DNA of 64,000 nt, taken from the NCBI GenBank assembly GCA_027924585.1, contig BSBM01000036.1, positions 7,433,001 to 7,497,000 on the forward strand, written 5' to 3'. A program made the translations under genes and the position numbers. Under the pieces are notes generated by a model, which had not been told where the DNA came from, made no database searches, and saw nothing but the letters and a program-made list of their open reading frames with translations. This DNA comes from Larix kaempferi. Its lineage: Eukaryota; Streptophyta; Pinopsida; Pinales; Pinaceae. The stretch's first letter is position 1. Each line of letters starts with the position of its first letter. Below, piece after piece: positions 45,396-56,893 of the stretch.

Positions 45396-45437
45396 AAAGT
45401 TTCCATTTTAATAAAATTCCTAACAAGGGACATTGCA
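45396..45437 (+). repeat. L1 5' LTR, end
   Basis: The last 42 bases of the L1 5' LTR after C1. They match the end of the 3' LTR (48943-48984), both containing TTTTAATAAAATTCCTAACA. It ends TTGCA. Confidence 0.82.
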
Positions 45438-45438
45438 G

Positions 45439-45450
45439 TGATATCAGAGC
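45439..45450 (+). promoter_or_regulatory. L1 primer-binding site
   Basis: TGATATCAGAGC, one mismatch to the initiator tRNA-Met complement, one base after the LTR. Confidence 0.75.
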
Positions 45451-45535
45451 ATGGTCTTGGAACCTGATGTGGTAGAACATTAATGAAGATCAGGAGTCAA
45501 AGAAATAAGCCACCACCCTTAGAAACTGAAACTGG

Positions 45536-46021
45536 ATGTACTTTGGTGAAAGGGAAGAAATAGGAGAAGAAGTGCATTCATTGGTCACCATGAGTAAGGA
45601 TGAGAAAGGAACCTTAGAGGAGAATAAGGAGTTTAGAAAATTACTGAAACCTTTCTTTGAAGACAAGTGGAGGCAATACTTTCACGAGTTCAAATTGTTG
45701 CTTAGTGAACTTGGAAGCAACTCGGAAAAAATAATGAGCAAAGGTTCTCTTTTCAAGGAAAAGAATGAAACAATTTATGCCACAAAAGAGGAACCTAATG
45801 TAATTGTGGAACATGAGGTACATGTTGATATGCAGGTTCTTGAAGATGCTACACTAAAACAAGAAGAAGGACAAGCACTTGTCCTTTTTCAAAGGGATTA
45901 TGAGTTGCCTCATGGAGAGAGTTGCAAAGCCTTGGAAGAGGTACATGATCTCACAATAGTTGGACCAACCAATTATGGAGAAGATGAATTAAATATTTCA
46001 ATGGGTAAGAGTTGTAAATAA
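45536..46021 (+). CDS. L1 internal ORF 1, unknown
   Basis: A 161-codon open frame just after the primer site, where gag would normally start. The product is acidic, Glu/Lys-rich and largely helical in look, with a tract EEVHSLVTMSKDEKGTLEEN near the start. There is no zinc knuckle or protease motif. It could be a diverged gag remnant or a captured segment. The position and strand agree with L1. I cannot assign a function. Confidence 0.4.
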   Translation: MYFGEREEIGEEVHSLVTMSKDEKGTLEENKEFRKLLKPFFEDKWRQYFHEFKLLLSELGSNSEKIMSKGSLFKEKNETIYATKEEPNVIVEHEVHVDMQVLEDATLKQEEGQALVLFQRDYELPHGESCKALEEVHDLTIVGPTNYGEDELNISMGKSCK

Positions 46022-46109
46022 TTAAAGTTGGTTCATAATTCCTCACCCCACACTTCTTTTCCAGCCACATCACTTTGGGATGAAAATTGGGTGAAAGGTT
46101 TTTTTTCTA

Positions 46110-46622
46110 GTGGTGCCACATGAGGGGTATGAAACTCCTACCTCTCCTTTTGATGATGACATTAATAGAGCACCTCATTATTTAGAATTGCAGCAGCATA
46201 TTGCTTTACCTTATGATGATACATATCCTCATGGATGTATGGATGAGACTTGTTTGAGTCCTTTGAAGTCTCCTTGTTTTTCCTGCTCATTATTTGGTTC
46301 ATATTTTAGTGAAGATTCTTCATTCACTTCTTGGATGAAAGAAAGCATGGATGAATGTTTTGATGCATATCACATTCTTTTGGAGCAACACTATTAGACA
46401 TGGGATCCTCACCTATGTCATTGGAGCAGATTTGATTGGTCACTTGAAGATTGTATGCACCTAGCAAATGATGGTCTACTTACTTGGAGGTATAAACACT
46501 TTCATGATTCTTTGATGAAGCATCTTCTTGATGTACATTTTCATTATGTTGTTATGTACTTTGATGATATATATTTTGTACTCATGATGTTTGGAAGAAT
46601 GCACACAAGAAAATGGGATCCA
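46110..46622 (+). pseudogene. L1 internal ORF 2, unknown
   Basis: A second open segment in a different frame from ORF 1. A 95-codon part (to 46397) ends in TAG, and the same frame reads on to about 46620. The product is rich in His, Cys, Asp and aromatic residues: DETCLSPLKSPCFSCSLFGS, then after the stop WSLEDCMHLANDGLLTW. No known domain is recognised. ORF 1 and ORF 2 may have been one protein. Confidence 0.3.
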
Positions 46623-46944
46623 TGAATCCTCTTATCTGATGGTATGGGTTGGAGAGCACTTTTAATTGTTGGGGTGCAATACAAGCAATGTGACCCTGGA
46701 ATAATTTTTGTCTCATTGGTTTGAATTTTGTTGGGGAAATAAACAGTATGGGAGATAGATTTCTCACTTAATAAAGTGAATTTTATCAAAGTAGTGCAGT
46801 AGCAATCATGGTGGTTCCTCTCTAAAATCTTCAAGGGAACTCAAAGACTCAAGGTTGGGCAATTCAATGGCAACTTCAAAGAATTATACAGGAAGCAGGT
46901 TCTTCAACACCCATGTTTGAAATTGCTTTAGGAAGAGAAATATT

Positions 46945-46956
46945 GGGAAGGGAGGA
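46945..46956 (+). promoter_or_regulatory. L1 polypurine tract
   Basis: GGGAAGGGAGGA just before the 3' LTR. It supports the plus orientation. Confidence 0.65.
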
Positions 46957-46958
46957 TT

Positions 46959-48984
46959 TTTCATGTCCCAAATTTGGAATTTGGTCACAATGGCCTAATC
47001 ACATTGGCCATATTCATTAGAGTTTGTAAAATTGATTTTAAAGGTCAAATAATTGCCAAGAAGGAAAATTACTAGTTTCCTAGGTTTGGGGTGGAAGCTT
47101 TGGGATTTGGAATAATGGGGATAATAAATGATGTTTGAACATTAGAGTGGCATAAATATTTAATAAAGTAGCTAAATAAATATATAGAAGTGAAAATCAA
47201 AGTGGCATTTGATCATGAAGACACATGGAGGAAGTGGGACCCACATATGGCTAGATTTTCCCACTACACTTGGCATCATTCTCTCACCAATTCGAATTCA
47301 AGGTGAATGGTAACATACTTGAAGGAGTCCAAAAGGTATTATTCATAGAATGACTCATCCAAGGTCGAAATATAAAGGAAGAGTAACTCCCATGGAAGAG
47401 GAAGAGGCAATTTGGAGCTAGTGAGACACTTGGGCTAGATTCCCTAGCTCTATGACAACAATGATGAAGATGCTATGACACCTATGACACAAATCAGATC
47501 TGAAGGCTGACATATGACATATATGACATGTCAGGTCTAAAAATAGACTCCAAGAGGGCGCTCAAGGGTGTTAGGGAAGCTAAGATGCTTCCACTTGTGA
47601 TTTGGTGGAAATGGGAAACTAGGAATTGTTGTACAAGTGGCGTTCTTTGGAATCTCTTCCCAACTTGAGTTGGCATGAGCCTCTTGGAAGGAATTCGACC
47701 CATGGAGGAACTTACAAATTTATAAATGTCAATAAAAAAGAAGGAAACCATCTTTTGATCATTTGAAGAATTTGCAATTGCATTTGTGAAGAGGGAGAGC
47801 TAGTGGATGACTAGTTTCTTGCCTTAGCGAATTTCGAGGGTGAAAGATTCCCATCCAAGTTGGTAATTGGAAAGGACATTCGACCTTTCATTTGGAGATT
47901 TAATGGAGAATTTATTTGCAGGTTTAAGCTACAAGGAAGCTCATGGTTTCTTCTATTGCAGCTCACTCCTTCAACCATTTCCAGTTTTGATGGCATATTC
48001 TTGATCCTTGAGGGAGGGCATTTTTGGTGAGCTATTGTACTCTTTGAGGGAGATTTTAATGACCCATTTATTTTGTAATATGAAGTAAATACTATGTTCT
48101 TCATATCCAGAAAGTTTCAGGTCTAAATTCCAAGTATAAATGTATAAATCGCATTTTTAATGGAAGAACAATGCCATTTCCCCACTACCTTGTTGTGAAC
48201 TAATGTATTGATGATGATTTCGAATGAATGGATGATTATCTGATGCATTTGTGATTAATGGAATTCCATGGATGTATTTTACAAGTTTCATGTACTGTAC
48301 TTGAGCCTTTGAAGTATTTTTACTTAGTTTAATTGCATTGGGAGAAGAAATAGTGCCATTTCCCCAAGGGTCGAATTGGTGATTTTTGCAGTTGAATGGG
48401 AGAGGGTTGGAACAAATATAAAAATAAATTAATGGTGCAAATGATACCTTAATAAAATACTTAACACATTACATACCTATTTTCATAAATTTGAGTGGGT
48501 TTGGAGGCAATTGGGAAGCCATTTTCAGTACTTACCCCAAGGGGATTTGAACCTCAAATTACTAGTAAAATTGCATACTTGGTCCAGAATATTAAGAGAG
48601 TTTGCAGAGGTCTTTTGGTGGCCATATTTCATCCCTAAAAATCATATTCAATTCCTAATACCATTCATACACCTTCATTGAATATTTGAAGGCATTTGGA
48701 GTCAATTTGAGACCTAGAGACCAATACTAGTCAAAGGGAAATCACTAGTAAAGTTACCTACATTGACCAGAATTGAAAGAGTATTTGCAGAAGTATTTTA
48801 AAGGTCCAAAGGCATCCTTGAAACACATATTTATGTTTTAATATCATTCATATACATTCTCAGAATATTTGGGATCATTTGGGGCAAATTTGGGACCTAG
48901 AGATCAAAACTAGTCAAAGTTCAAACTAGGGAAAAAAAGTGGAAAGTTGCCATTTTAATAAAATTCCTAACAAGGGAAATTATA
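46959..48984 (+). repeat. L1 3' LTR (shorter form)
   Basis: Matches the 5' LTR from 35424. It has one copy of the 1.58-kb unit and two of the 180-bp units. It begins TT where the 5' copy has TG. The break relative to the 5' LTR is after TTTTGGTGGCCATAT (near 48625 here, 37095 there). It is followed by GGAGG. Confidence 0.82.
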
Positions 48985-48989
48985 GGAGG

Positions 48990-49322
48990 TACCTAATATT
49001 ACATTAGTTATCCTCCCTAGGTGCAATACATACATTCATACATTTAATATGTTATATACATTAATATTGGCACTCTTCTAGAGCATTCTCATGAACTTTT
49101 CTTAAATAAATAGTAATGCATAGACCATGTAAGAATCATACATGAATATGTTTGTCTCCTTAAATCTACAATGCTAACAATTAATATTATTACTAACTAG
49201 CAATCCATAGTCAAGCAAGTGCCCTTATGACAACCTGATGCACTATTTAAGCTATGAACTGCAAACATAAAAGTAATATTCTTCTCTAAAAATATGACAC
49301 AATAACTAGAAAATATCCCAAT
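48990..49322. other. AT-rich DNA without gene
   Basis: Nothing identifiable lies between L1 and the C2 LTR. Confidence 0.6.
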
Positions 49323-50621
49323 TGTTAAACCCCAAGTGATACTGAGAGGGGGGGGGGGAGAATCAGTATCATGCGCAATCTTAATAAATCATACCCAATA
49401 CGAAATCAATTATCAACATAGATAACACAGTGTGCATAGTATTTATAAAGAAACTTTATATAGATATAATCTTTGATTACATGAATTATTGGGAGACACC
49501 AATCTCCAATAAAAGTGTGAGGAACTACTCACAAAATTTGCAGATACCAATCTGACAAGGAAACCAATCCTTTGTGTAAGAACCAACTTGTTGTTTTTAG
49601 GAACCAACCTGTGAGGACACCAATCCTCTTATGAGGACCAACTCATAATCAGCAACCTTAAACTTGTGCAGTTAGGCACCTACCTGTCTAATAGATGAGA
49701 ACACCAATTCTCCTGAGCACCAACTCATATCTACAGGAACCAACCTGTAGGAGACCTCAATCTCCTATCCTTTCCCCATCCTTCCTCCCTCAAAAAGATA
49801 AGAATGTAACTATGTTCCACTGTTGCACTCTATTCTTCTTTTCTTGATCTACACACTTTGTTCTTGCACAAGCTTCTCAACACTCATTTCTTCTACGCTC
49901 ACTAGTTCACAGATTCTGCTCTTTTCTATTCTGTGCAGTTTCTCCTTGTACTTTGCTATTTTGAGTACCTAACCATGTACGCTACTGGATTTTCATGGTC
50001 GACCAAGTTCTCTACTTTCCTTTTATTTTGCGCACTCAACTCTCTGCTTTTCCCATGACTACGACTTTGTATATTACTCAATTTTGTGCTGTCGCATTCC
50101 ACTGATCAACAAGATATTGATTCCACTTTAGCCCCTGAGTATTTTTATCCACTCCATACTAAAACACATCAATATTTTGTTTATTTATAATCATTCTAGC
50201 ATCAATACTTATTTCCTTGACTCCATTGATTTTTCTACAACTAGGGTCTTCTATACGTCGGCGACACCCCTTTTCCCTTCCTTTACAGTCAAGTTTACAA
50301 AAAAAATTCAACTTAAACCAACCACATTTTGTATTCTTTTGTCAGCGTTTAATTTGAGCATTTTGATATATTTACTCACTACGTGGTATTTGTTCAACAA
50401 GCACGTCTTTTACTTGCGCGAATGGAGTTCCATGACTTGGTGGGACTTGTGCACGTATCCCATTTGACAATTGGCTTCTAAACTTCATGCTTCTTCTTTG
50501 ACATCAATCTTGGTGGGACTTGCGCACGTACTCCCCTTCACAATTATTTCTTATATACTTCTTCAAACTGGATTCTAGACTTCATAATTTGTATTTGACA
50601 TCAATGACAATACTAATTTCA
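49323..50621 (-). repeat. C2 3' LTR (inferred)
   Basis: Bounded by TGTTAAACC and TTTCA. The edge at 50621 is set by the polypurine tract; the partner LTR is not in the window. It contains a G run at 49350-49359 and a doubled block GGTGGGACTTG(T/C)GCACGTA about 65 bp apart near 50440-50525. Confidence 0.55.
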
Positions 50622-50639
50622 AAAATCTCCCTCTTTGGC
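50622..50639 (-). promoter_or_regulatory. C2 polypurine tract
   Basis: GCCAAAGAGGGAGATTTT on the minus strand, typical of copia elements next to the 3' LTR. Confidence 0.65.
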
Positions 50640-50885
50640 ATTGATGTCAACACCAAGTAAAACTGAGCTCCCCTTGAATATGAGATCCTTTGTTATATTT
50701 TTTCTGACTTGCATTCTGCAGCAACCTGTACTTTTGTGATTTCCATCCTTTTGCAATTCCTACACAATTTCGGTTGCAGTTTCCTTTGCAATTTATTCAT
50801 AGTATCTGCAATTTCTTCCCATTTGACATCAATGGAAAAGAGATGCCCATTTTTTTTACTTATTGTTGGCGGTATTTGGCGAATC

Positions 50886-51136
50886 TGTAACAAACCTAAA
50901 ATATACAAATATTAAATAATAATAGTAATTAACAATAATTATCCAAGAGACATAACACTTGTGAACAACCATTAAAGGTGTCCTTTGGAATTGTATTTAT
51001 ATGGGGCCTCTCATTACATTGTAATCTTCTTATCATATATTTTATCAATATCTTATTTACCCCCGAAATGTGGGCTTCGGATTATTTGTGGACATTCTAG
51101 AAGTATTTACTGTGGTTAAGAAACTTTTACACTTCA
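50886..51136 (+). repeat. G1 5' LTR
   Basis: TGTAACAAACC...TTCA, a near-identical direct repeat of 53113-53363. Confidence 0.9.
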
Positions 51137-51137
51137 T

Positions 51138-51150
51138 TGGTATCAAAGCC
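51138..51150 (+). promoter_or_regulatory. G1 primer-binding site
   Basis: TGGTATCAAAGCC, one mismatch to the initiator tRNA-Met complement, one base after the LTR. Confidence 0.85.
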
Positions 51151-51689
51151 TCGTTGGCTGATTTGGCCTTTGGCCATATATTTTTTGGCTTGTATCCATC
51201 ATTAGGGTTTCCCTAAAATCTAGGACATTGTCCAAAAATCAATCCCTTGGCCTAAAAACCTAAAAAAACTAAAAAGAAAAGAAAAAGAAGAAAAGTAAAA
51301 ACAAAGAAGTAAAAGAAGTAAAAACAAAAGAAAAAAGTAAAAACAAAGAAGTAAAAAAAAAAAAAAAGTAAAAGAAGTAAAAAAAAAATGAAAAAGCAAA
51401 AACAAAGAAGTACGTGGTTTCTTAAAAAGAGTACATGGTTCAAATATTATTAAATAATATTTAATTTTATTAAACACCTTGTTTTTTATTAGAGTTTTAT
51501 TATAGTTATTATATAACTATAGTAATAATAATAATACTATTATTATTATCTCAAGGCTTGAACTCTTCGTAATCCAAAAAAAAAAAAAAATTGGAAAAAA
51601 AGAGAAAAAATAAAAAAAACTATATATATAGTTCATAAAACATTAATATAATAATATTATTAATTAATTAATTAATTATTATTATTATT

Positions 51690-51720
<31 letters not shown>

Positions 51721-51864
51721 TTTTATAATAATTATTTTTGGAAAAAAAAGAAGTTATTTAACCTAATAAGAAGACGGCAAACCGAAGAAGCCAAAGTCAA
51801 AGGAAGACTCGACAAAGAAGTCAAATTAAAAAGAAGACCAAGTTATCGTCCAAAGTTAGGAATT
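51151..51864 (+). other. G1 leader, low complexity
   Basis: It is A-rich with AAAGAAGTAAAA repeats (51260-51410) and AT-rich TTA/TAA runs (51480-51745). No gene. Confidence 0.6.
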
Positions 51865-52590
51865 ATGGCGAATTCAAAATCAGAAATGACATCGCGGTCA
51901 TAAACATCATGGAACAAATTAAAGGAATCTAAAGCAACCAATATCGATCTTCAATTCGAAATTATAAAGCAAGAAATGTGAAATCGTTTAACAGAACGGG
52001 AGAATCAAAGATTAAAAAATAAAAAACGAGAGCTCCAGAATGAGTTATTAGATAAGGATAAGGAAATTTCAAATCGAAGAGGCCATAATCAAAACTTGGA
52101 AGATAAAATCAGAAACTTCAAAAATGTCGAAGAATCTTTGTATGGAAGTAATAACGATTTAGAAGATGACATAAAGCACTTAAACAAACTCATCATGGAT
52201 AAAAATACGGAATTGATGCAAACCCAAAGAAAGCTAGAAAATCAAGAATTAGAGAGATGTCAACATCAACAACAAAATGAAAAACTTCAGGAACAATATG
52301 ATGACATTAAGAAGACACAAAAGCTGGAAATTAAAAAAATTAAGGACGAATTAGCAAGCAATACCGAAGAACTATTTCGACTAAGAATTCATAACAAGAA
52401 ATTACTTATGAAAATCAAGAAGCTGAAACATAGTCGGAAGACGGAGCATTCAAATGAATAACTTGAAGGAAGAATACTATAAAAGCAAGAAGAAAACCAA
52501 CACCTCAGAAATTTTAAACAAGAACTAGACCAACAATCTATTGGAGAACAAAAAGTCGCAAGACGAAAGGTTCGAGAAAATTTAGAGTAA
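51865..52590 (+). pseudogene. G1 gag-like coiled-coil protein (broken)
   Basis: One frame from the ATG at 51865 to a stop at 52588-52590. It has internal stops near 51901 (TAA), 51979 (TGA), 52459 (TAA) and 52480. The longest open piece is 52096-52461. The product is rich in Glu, Lys, Gln, Asn and Leu with heptad-like spacing (KLENQELERCQHQQQNEKLQ), so a long coiled coil is likely. A Cys/His segment, FCGIRNSYHLIS, lies near 52960-53000 and may be a decayed zinc knuckle. The gag role is inferred from position; no standard gag domain is recognised. Confidence 0.5.
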
Positions 52591-53112
52591 TAACAATCTA
52601 TTGGAGAACAAAGTAGCACAAATCCAAAAGGAAGCATCCAGACTCTCCAGAAAACAAAATCAAGTTTAGGAAGAAGAAATAAATTCAAATTCAGTCTTCG
52701 TCGCAATTCAAAAAGAATTCAAACCAGCAGAAAAACAAATAACAAGAACCCCTTATCGACACCCCAATTATAAACATCATTTTAACCAATGACAAGGTAA
52801 AAATAAACATACACCAAGGAATTACGATGCCCGACAAGAAAGAGCATCAAATCAACATAGTAAGCAACAAACGAAAAGACCCATCCCACAAAGCGATCAA
52901 ATAGCTCCGATAAAAATAGATCTCGGATGGACCACATCAAAAACGATGCGATAGTTCTTCTGTGGAATTCGTAACTCGTATCACCTCATTTCCTCAAGTG
53001 TCGCAAATACTAAAAGAAAGGATCTAGAGATGGAAGTTCAAAGAAAATATTAGACATAACCATTGTCTTCAATAAAGCTTTGAGGATAAAGCTTCCCTTA
53101 AGGGGAAGGCAA

Positions 53113-53363
53113 TGTAACAAACCTAAAATATACAAATATTAAATAATAATAGTAATTAACAATAATTATCCAAGAGACATAACTCTTGTGAACAACCATT
53201 AAAGGTGCCCTTTGGAATTGTATTTATATGGGTCCTCTCGTTACATTGTAATAATCTTATCATATATTTTATCAATATCTTATTTACCCCCAAAATGTGG
53301 GCTTCGGATTCTTTGTGGGCATTCTAGAAGTATTTACTGCGGTTAAGAAGCTTTTACGCTTCA
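53113..53363 (+). repeat. G1 3' LTR
   Basis: Direct repeat of 50886-51136, preceded by the purine tract AAGGGGAAGGCAA (53099-53112). Confidence 0.9.
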
Positions 53364-53539
53364 GCTTTGATTTTGTAATTTATCCTCCTACATAGTTTTG
53401 TTTCTACAATTTCTCCCCCTGGACTCATGCTTCTCTTTCTTCCTTATGTTACTCCTCCTTTAATTATGTTGGTTTCAAATTCTATACTACACAGTATCAT
53501 GTGTTTTCATTACTCCCATTTATGTCTGATATATTCAAA

Positions 53540-53770
53540 GGTATCCCTTAGAAGATGCTTTATGAATATATATGCAATTTGTTCCTTGGTTTCAACATAG
53601 TCCAACCTAACATTGTTTTCATTGACTTGTTCTCTTAAGAAACGATATTTGATAGGGATATGCTTTGTCTTGGAGTGCATTACAATATTTTTGGAAATAT
53701 TAATTTCACTTGTGTTGTCACATAAAATTGGAATAGGACGATCGAACTCCTCATGGACATCCAGGATTTA
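53540..53770 (-). pseudogene. pol: C2 RNase H fragment
   Basis: Minus-strand frame with LDVHEEFDRPIPILCDNTS and VMHSKTKHIPIKYRFLREQV, then KEQIAYIF. This is the C-terminal half of a copia RNase H. It is cut at its upstream end by T4 at 53771. Confidence 0.85.
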
Positions 53771-54747
53771 TGTTTTTGGACCTACTCAAGCGAACGCGAG
53801 CATGATCTCCCCAGTCCAACAAGATATAGAACAAATGGAAACAGAATATAAAACTACTTTCCTAGATCAATTAGATATCAAGGTAATTAGATGCCTTACC
53901 TTTAGATTCGTAGATCTTTCTCCTCTTTGTTGCTCCAAGCTTTATGGTCGCTAGATCCGTAGTTGCAAAACCTGTCAAAGTATATAGAGACAAACGAGTA
54001 GTAAAAGCACATCTAAATACTAACTTATCTTAGCAAATAGTTAAGGAAGTGAGATCTAAATATCATTAACACAAAGAAATTTATGGAAAGAGATTATATT
54101 ATTGTAAATGAATGGGAAATACATAGAAAAGTGATGATTACAACCCAAGCCTTAATGCTGCAATCTTCCTCCAACAAGCCAAGTCAATGCCTCGAAAGGA
54201 AATGTATTCCTCCCAAGAGATGAATACGGATCACCTAGGTTAAATCCACCAGCATGTAAGTGTTATAGAATTCCCCCCCTTTGAATGGAGAGGAGCTTTG
54301 TGTTTATAAGGCCAAGTGGATAGAGTAGGTTGAGGATCATGGGGAGAGGACTAAGGGATCCTTCCTTGAGGTTAGGGAACCATAGGACAACTCACCTACA
54401 AGTTAGGTATAGAGATCCACCTCATCCACTTTCTAGAATTCGCTCAAAATCCACCTTTATCCAATTTAACCAAAACCGGTGCAAGATGCATGAGGGAAAC
54501 CTGTGCCTGAGAGGGAAAACACAGGCTGCACAAAGGAAACCTGAGCCACTAGCGCAGTATGCCAAAAGACAGTATGTGCCTAACCTAGTTGGGCGCTCCT
54601 TTCTAGAAGGAAATCTGCACCGGCCCAACTAGAAATTGTGGACAAATGGAAACAACTTGCTCTAATTGATTACTTGATCAGGAAGACTTCAGGGATCAAG
54701 TCACTGAGTTGACATGGGTCTCATGATGATGATATTTAGGTGTAATA
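53771..54747 (-). repeat. T4 3' LTR (inferred)
   Basis: The left edge is TGTTTTTGG next to the C2 RNase H. The right edge is set by the purine tract (GGGGGGAATTC on the minus strand, 54748-54758). The end reads TAATA instead of TAACA. A TATA-like TTTATAAGG near 54302 aligns with the T2 and T3 LTR promoters. The partner LTR is not seen. Confidence 0.55.
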
Positions 54748-56671
54748 GAATTCCCCCCAAAGCATGAGGCTGGTAAAACAAGACAAGTGAAATGCTGTGA
54801 AAGATGGATGGAAAGGAATTGTCGGATAGAAGATGCATTTGCAGTACAACTGACTCTGAGATACAAGTCTCATATGATGCATAACATGGCTACAGACCAA
54901 TACAATGCAGATCCATGGTAGTAAATACTGACTGAACACAATCATGGCTACTGAACACAATCATGGCTACTAAACACAATCGTAGATCCATGATGAAATG
55001 ATAACATAGCCACGACCAATACAAAGTGGATCTGTGTAATATGACTCAAACAATCTCCATTGCAACCTGAGAAAGATATGATTCACCCCAGGGTCTTCAA
55101 GCCAAACCCGCAATGATATGAATCTATCCATGTGATTACAATCTTTTGGAGTTGAACATGGTAGAAACCACTTGCTTATCAGTCATTGATGTATACCGTT
55201 AACAAGTGTGAGGGAAATCACCATTGATGTCAATGATCCCCAAAGTATCATAATACAAATCATCGAGCATGAATAAATGAGTTGAGGTCAAACGCTCGAT
55301 GAAATTTTTCAATCAAGAGTCAATGATGTAAACTCATGTTGAAAACGAGGTAACCTACCATTAAGGCATGCAGGCCCAAGGTACTCGATTGGTTTCTAGA
55401 TTCAATCCCTGGATGACGTGTTGAAGTCGACAAGGATGAATCCATCGAAGGAGGTCCATGATGAATCCCCCATCATCGACACGAAACTCGATAACATATG
55501 TTTGAAGTAGATCGGATGGTAGATTAATATGCAAGACTGACTCAGGGTATACCAATATGATGGAAGGTGTACTAACTGCAGATGATGAGTAATGAACATC
55601 TCTTGAACATGGGCATGGAATGACTTGGAAGTATTGACGTAAGGAGAATGATACCAACCCCCAATGCAACTGATGATGGAAGCATTATTTGGATAACCCA
55701 AGGGAGTGACAAGACTTGTGAAATTAGTAGGACTCGAAGACAAATAGATTACCCAAGTACTAAATGCAGATGCAAAAGAGTGCAATGTTCAAGAGCAACT
55801 ATGTAATTCCATGAATTATAGCATAACACAAAATATTTAATTTTCCCGATCATGACTGATGAGTGCCTCATTTGTTTTTTAACGAGCTTGAGGAAGGTAA
55901 ACAGATGCTCAATATAGCTCATCCCATGGATGAGTCCAATCCCAAACGTTTTATGAACCTAGGATAGGAGGGGTTAGTCCCATGACAGGCCCTTCAATGT
56001 TAAATTTTACCGAGTCCATAGAAGGTAAACTCGACATCATTAGAGAGTCCGAAAAGAAATAAAGAAGACTCCAAAGGTCCTTTTTAATAAAGTTAGCCTC
56101 GTCACCCGAAAAAGGGTAAAACAACGTGAGAGAGGACTCTGCCAGTCATGATTGGCTGGAGTATTCCTTTTTCGTAAATAGTACCTCCTAGTCCAAAAAA
56201 GGGGTAAACTATCACTAGAAAGAGGACCATTCAAATACTTTTACAAGCATGAATGCATCAAGTTCGTTTGGCGATCTTTTCGTATCTCAAGAGCCTGAAA
56301 AGAGCTTAAAGAAAGACTCTGAGGGGTTCCTTTTTCATGGAAGTTTAATGAGTAGAAAAAAGTGATAAACTATAACTCGGTGACTTATTCTCATCGTCTT
56401 ACGAGCACGAGAAAGACCAAAGAGTTAGATCGGCGTCCTTAATAATTGAATTTAACAAGCGAAATAATGACATAAAAACGCTCAACGAGTTGTTCCTACC
56501 TGTTAACATGCAAGAGATGACCACAATTGTGAAAAATAGTATTAATAAGGTACTTAACTTCACCTGCAAGCTTCGAAACTAGGTCAAAATGATTAACCGA
56601 GTATAAATAATCCCAGATAATAGCAAAATAACCCACAATGGAATAAAGTAAAAAAGGAATATGCTTTTTTT
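54748..56671 (-). other. T4 3' noncoding region
   Basis: No supported gene. A triplicate of CACAATC(A/G)T blocks lies at 54935-54985. The GAGTC(C/T)GAAA and CCTTTTTC blocks shared with T2 and T3 lie at 55975-56460. Confidence 0.6.
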
Positions 56672-56680
56672 TATATAAAA
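56672..56680 (+). promoter_or_regulatory. Possible TATA box of the T4 antisense unit
   Basis: TATATAAAA, 142 nt before the first splice donor (GTAACC at 56814). The T3 spacing is 135 nt. Confidence 0.5.
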
Positions 56681-56893
56681 TGGAGCAAATAGTTAAAATA
56701 AATTACTATTTGTTTTTACCAAGTTGGAGTGGTGAAAGATACTATTTAGAGCTATTTTTCCAGTGTTGATTTTAATAGTTGCAATCGACCATTTTCCGTG
56801 TCGTCAGTGACAGGTAACCCTAAACTTATCCTTAATTCTTTCTTTCTAGTGGATTACATTTTTTATTTTCTTGCATTTTCTTGGGCTTTGAGT

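Larger units (their letters stand above)
35424..48984 (+). mobile_element. L1: long-LTR non-autonomous retrotransposon (LARD-like)
   Basis: The 5' LTR is 35424-45437 (with C1 inside), the internal region 45438-46958 and the 3' LTR 46959-48984. Target duplication GGAGG lies at 35419-35423 and 48985-48989. Without C1 the element is about 7.3 kb. The primer site and polypurine tract place it on the plus strand. The 1.5-kb interior has no gag, protease, RT or integrase that I can recognise. That fits the large retrotransposon derivative class, which moves using enzymes of other elements. Unusually, the LTRs differ in length by 1.76 kb. Confidence 0.85.
50886..53363 (+). mobile_element. G1: short non-autonomous LTR element with gag-like ORF (TR-GAG-like)
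   Basis: A 2.5-kb element with 251-bp LTRs (50886-51136 and 53113-53363), TG...CA ends, a tRNA-Met type primer site and a polypurine tract. The 2-kb interior encodes only a coiled-coil protein remnant and a degenerate knuckle, with no pol. This is the layout described for gag-only terminal-repeat elements in plants. The flanking five bases differ (GAATC and GCTTT), so no target duplication is visible. Confidence 0.78.
49323..53770 (-). mobile_element. C2: 3' part of a copia element, interrupted by G1 and T4
   Basis: 3' LTR 49323-50621, polypurine tract 50622-50639, 3' noncoding DNA to 50885 and again 53364-53535, then RNase H 53540-53770. The long LTR, the AAAGAGGGAGA-type tract and the RNase H sequence resemble the SIRE-type copia group, though lineage is inferred. 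G1 interrupts it at 50886-53363, and T4 begins at 53771. Confidence 0.7.

Noticed and set aside
51220-51477. Phe/Leu-rich minus-strand frames
   Set aside because: Low-complexity A-rich leader of G1.
53613-53954. Plus-strand 113-codon frame
   Set aside because: It crosses the C2/T4 junction and is antisense to a clear RNase H fragment.
54257-54279. Alternative end of the T4 LTR at a second AGAATTCCCCCC block
   Set aside because: The following sequence aligns with the promoter part of the T2 and T3 LTRs, so this block is inside the LTR.
56798-56893. Upstream ATG at 56798 as the start of the T4 PMD gene
   Set aside because: It lies before the predicted splice donor; the ATG at 56894 corresponds to the T3 start.
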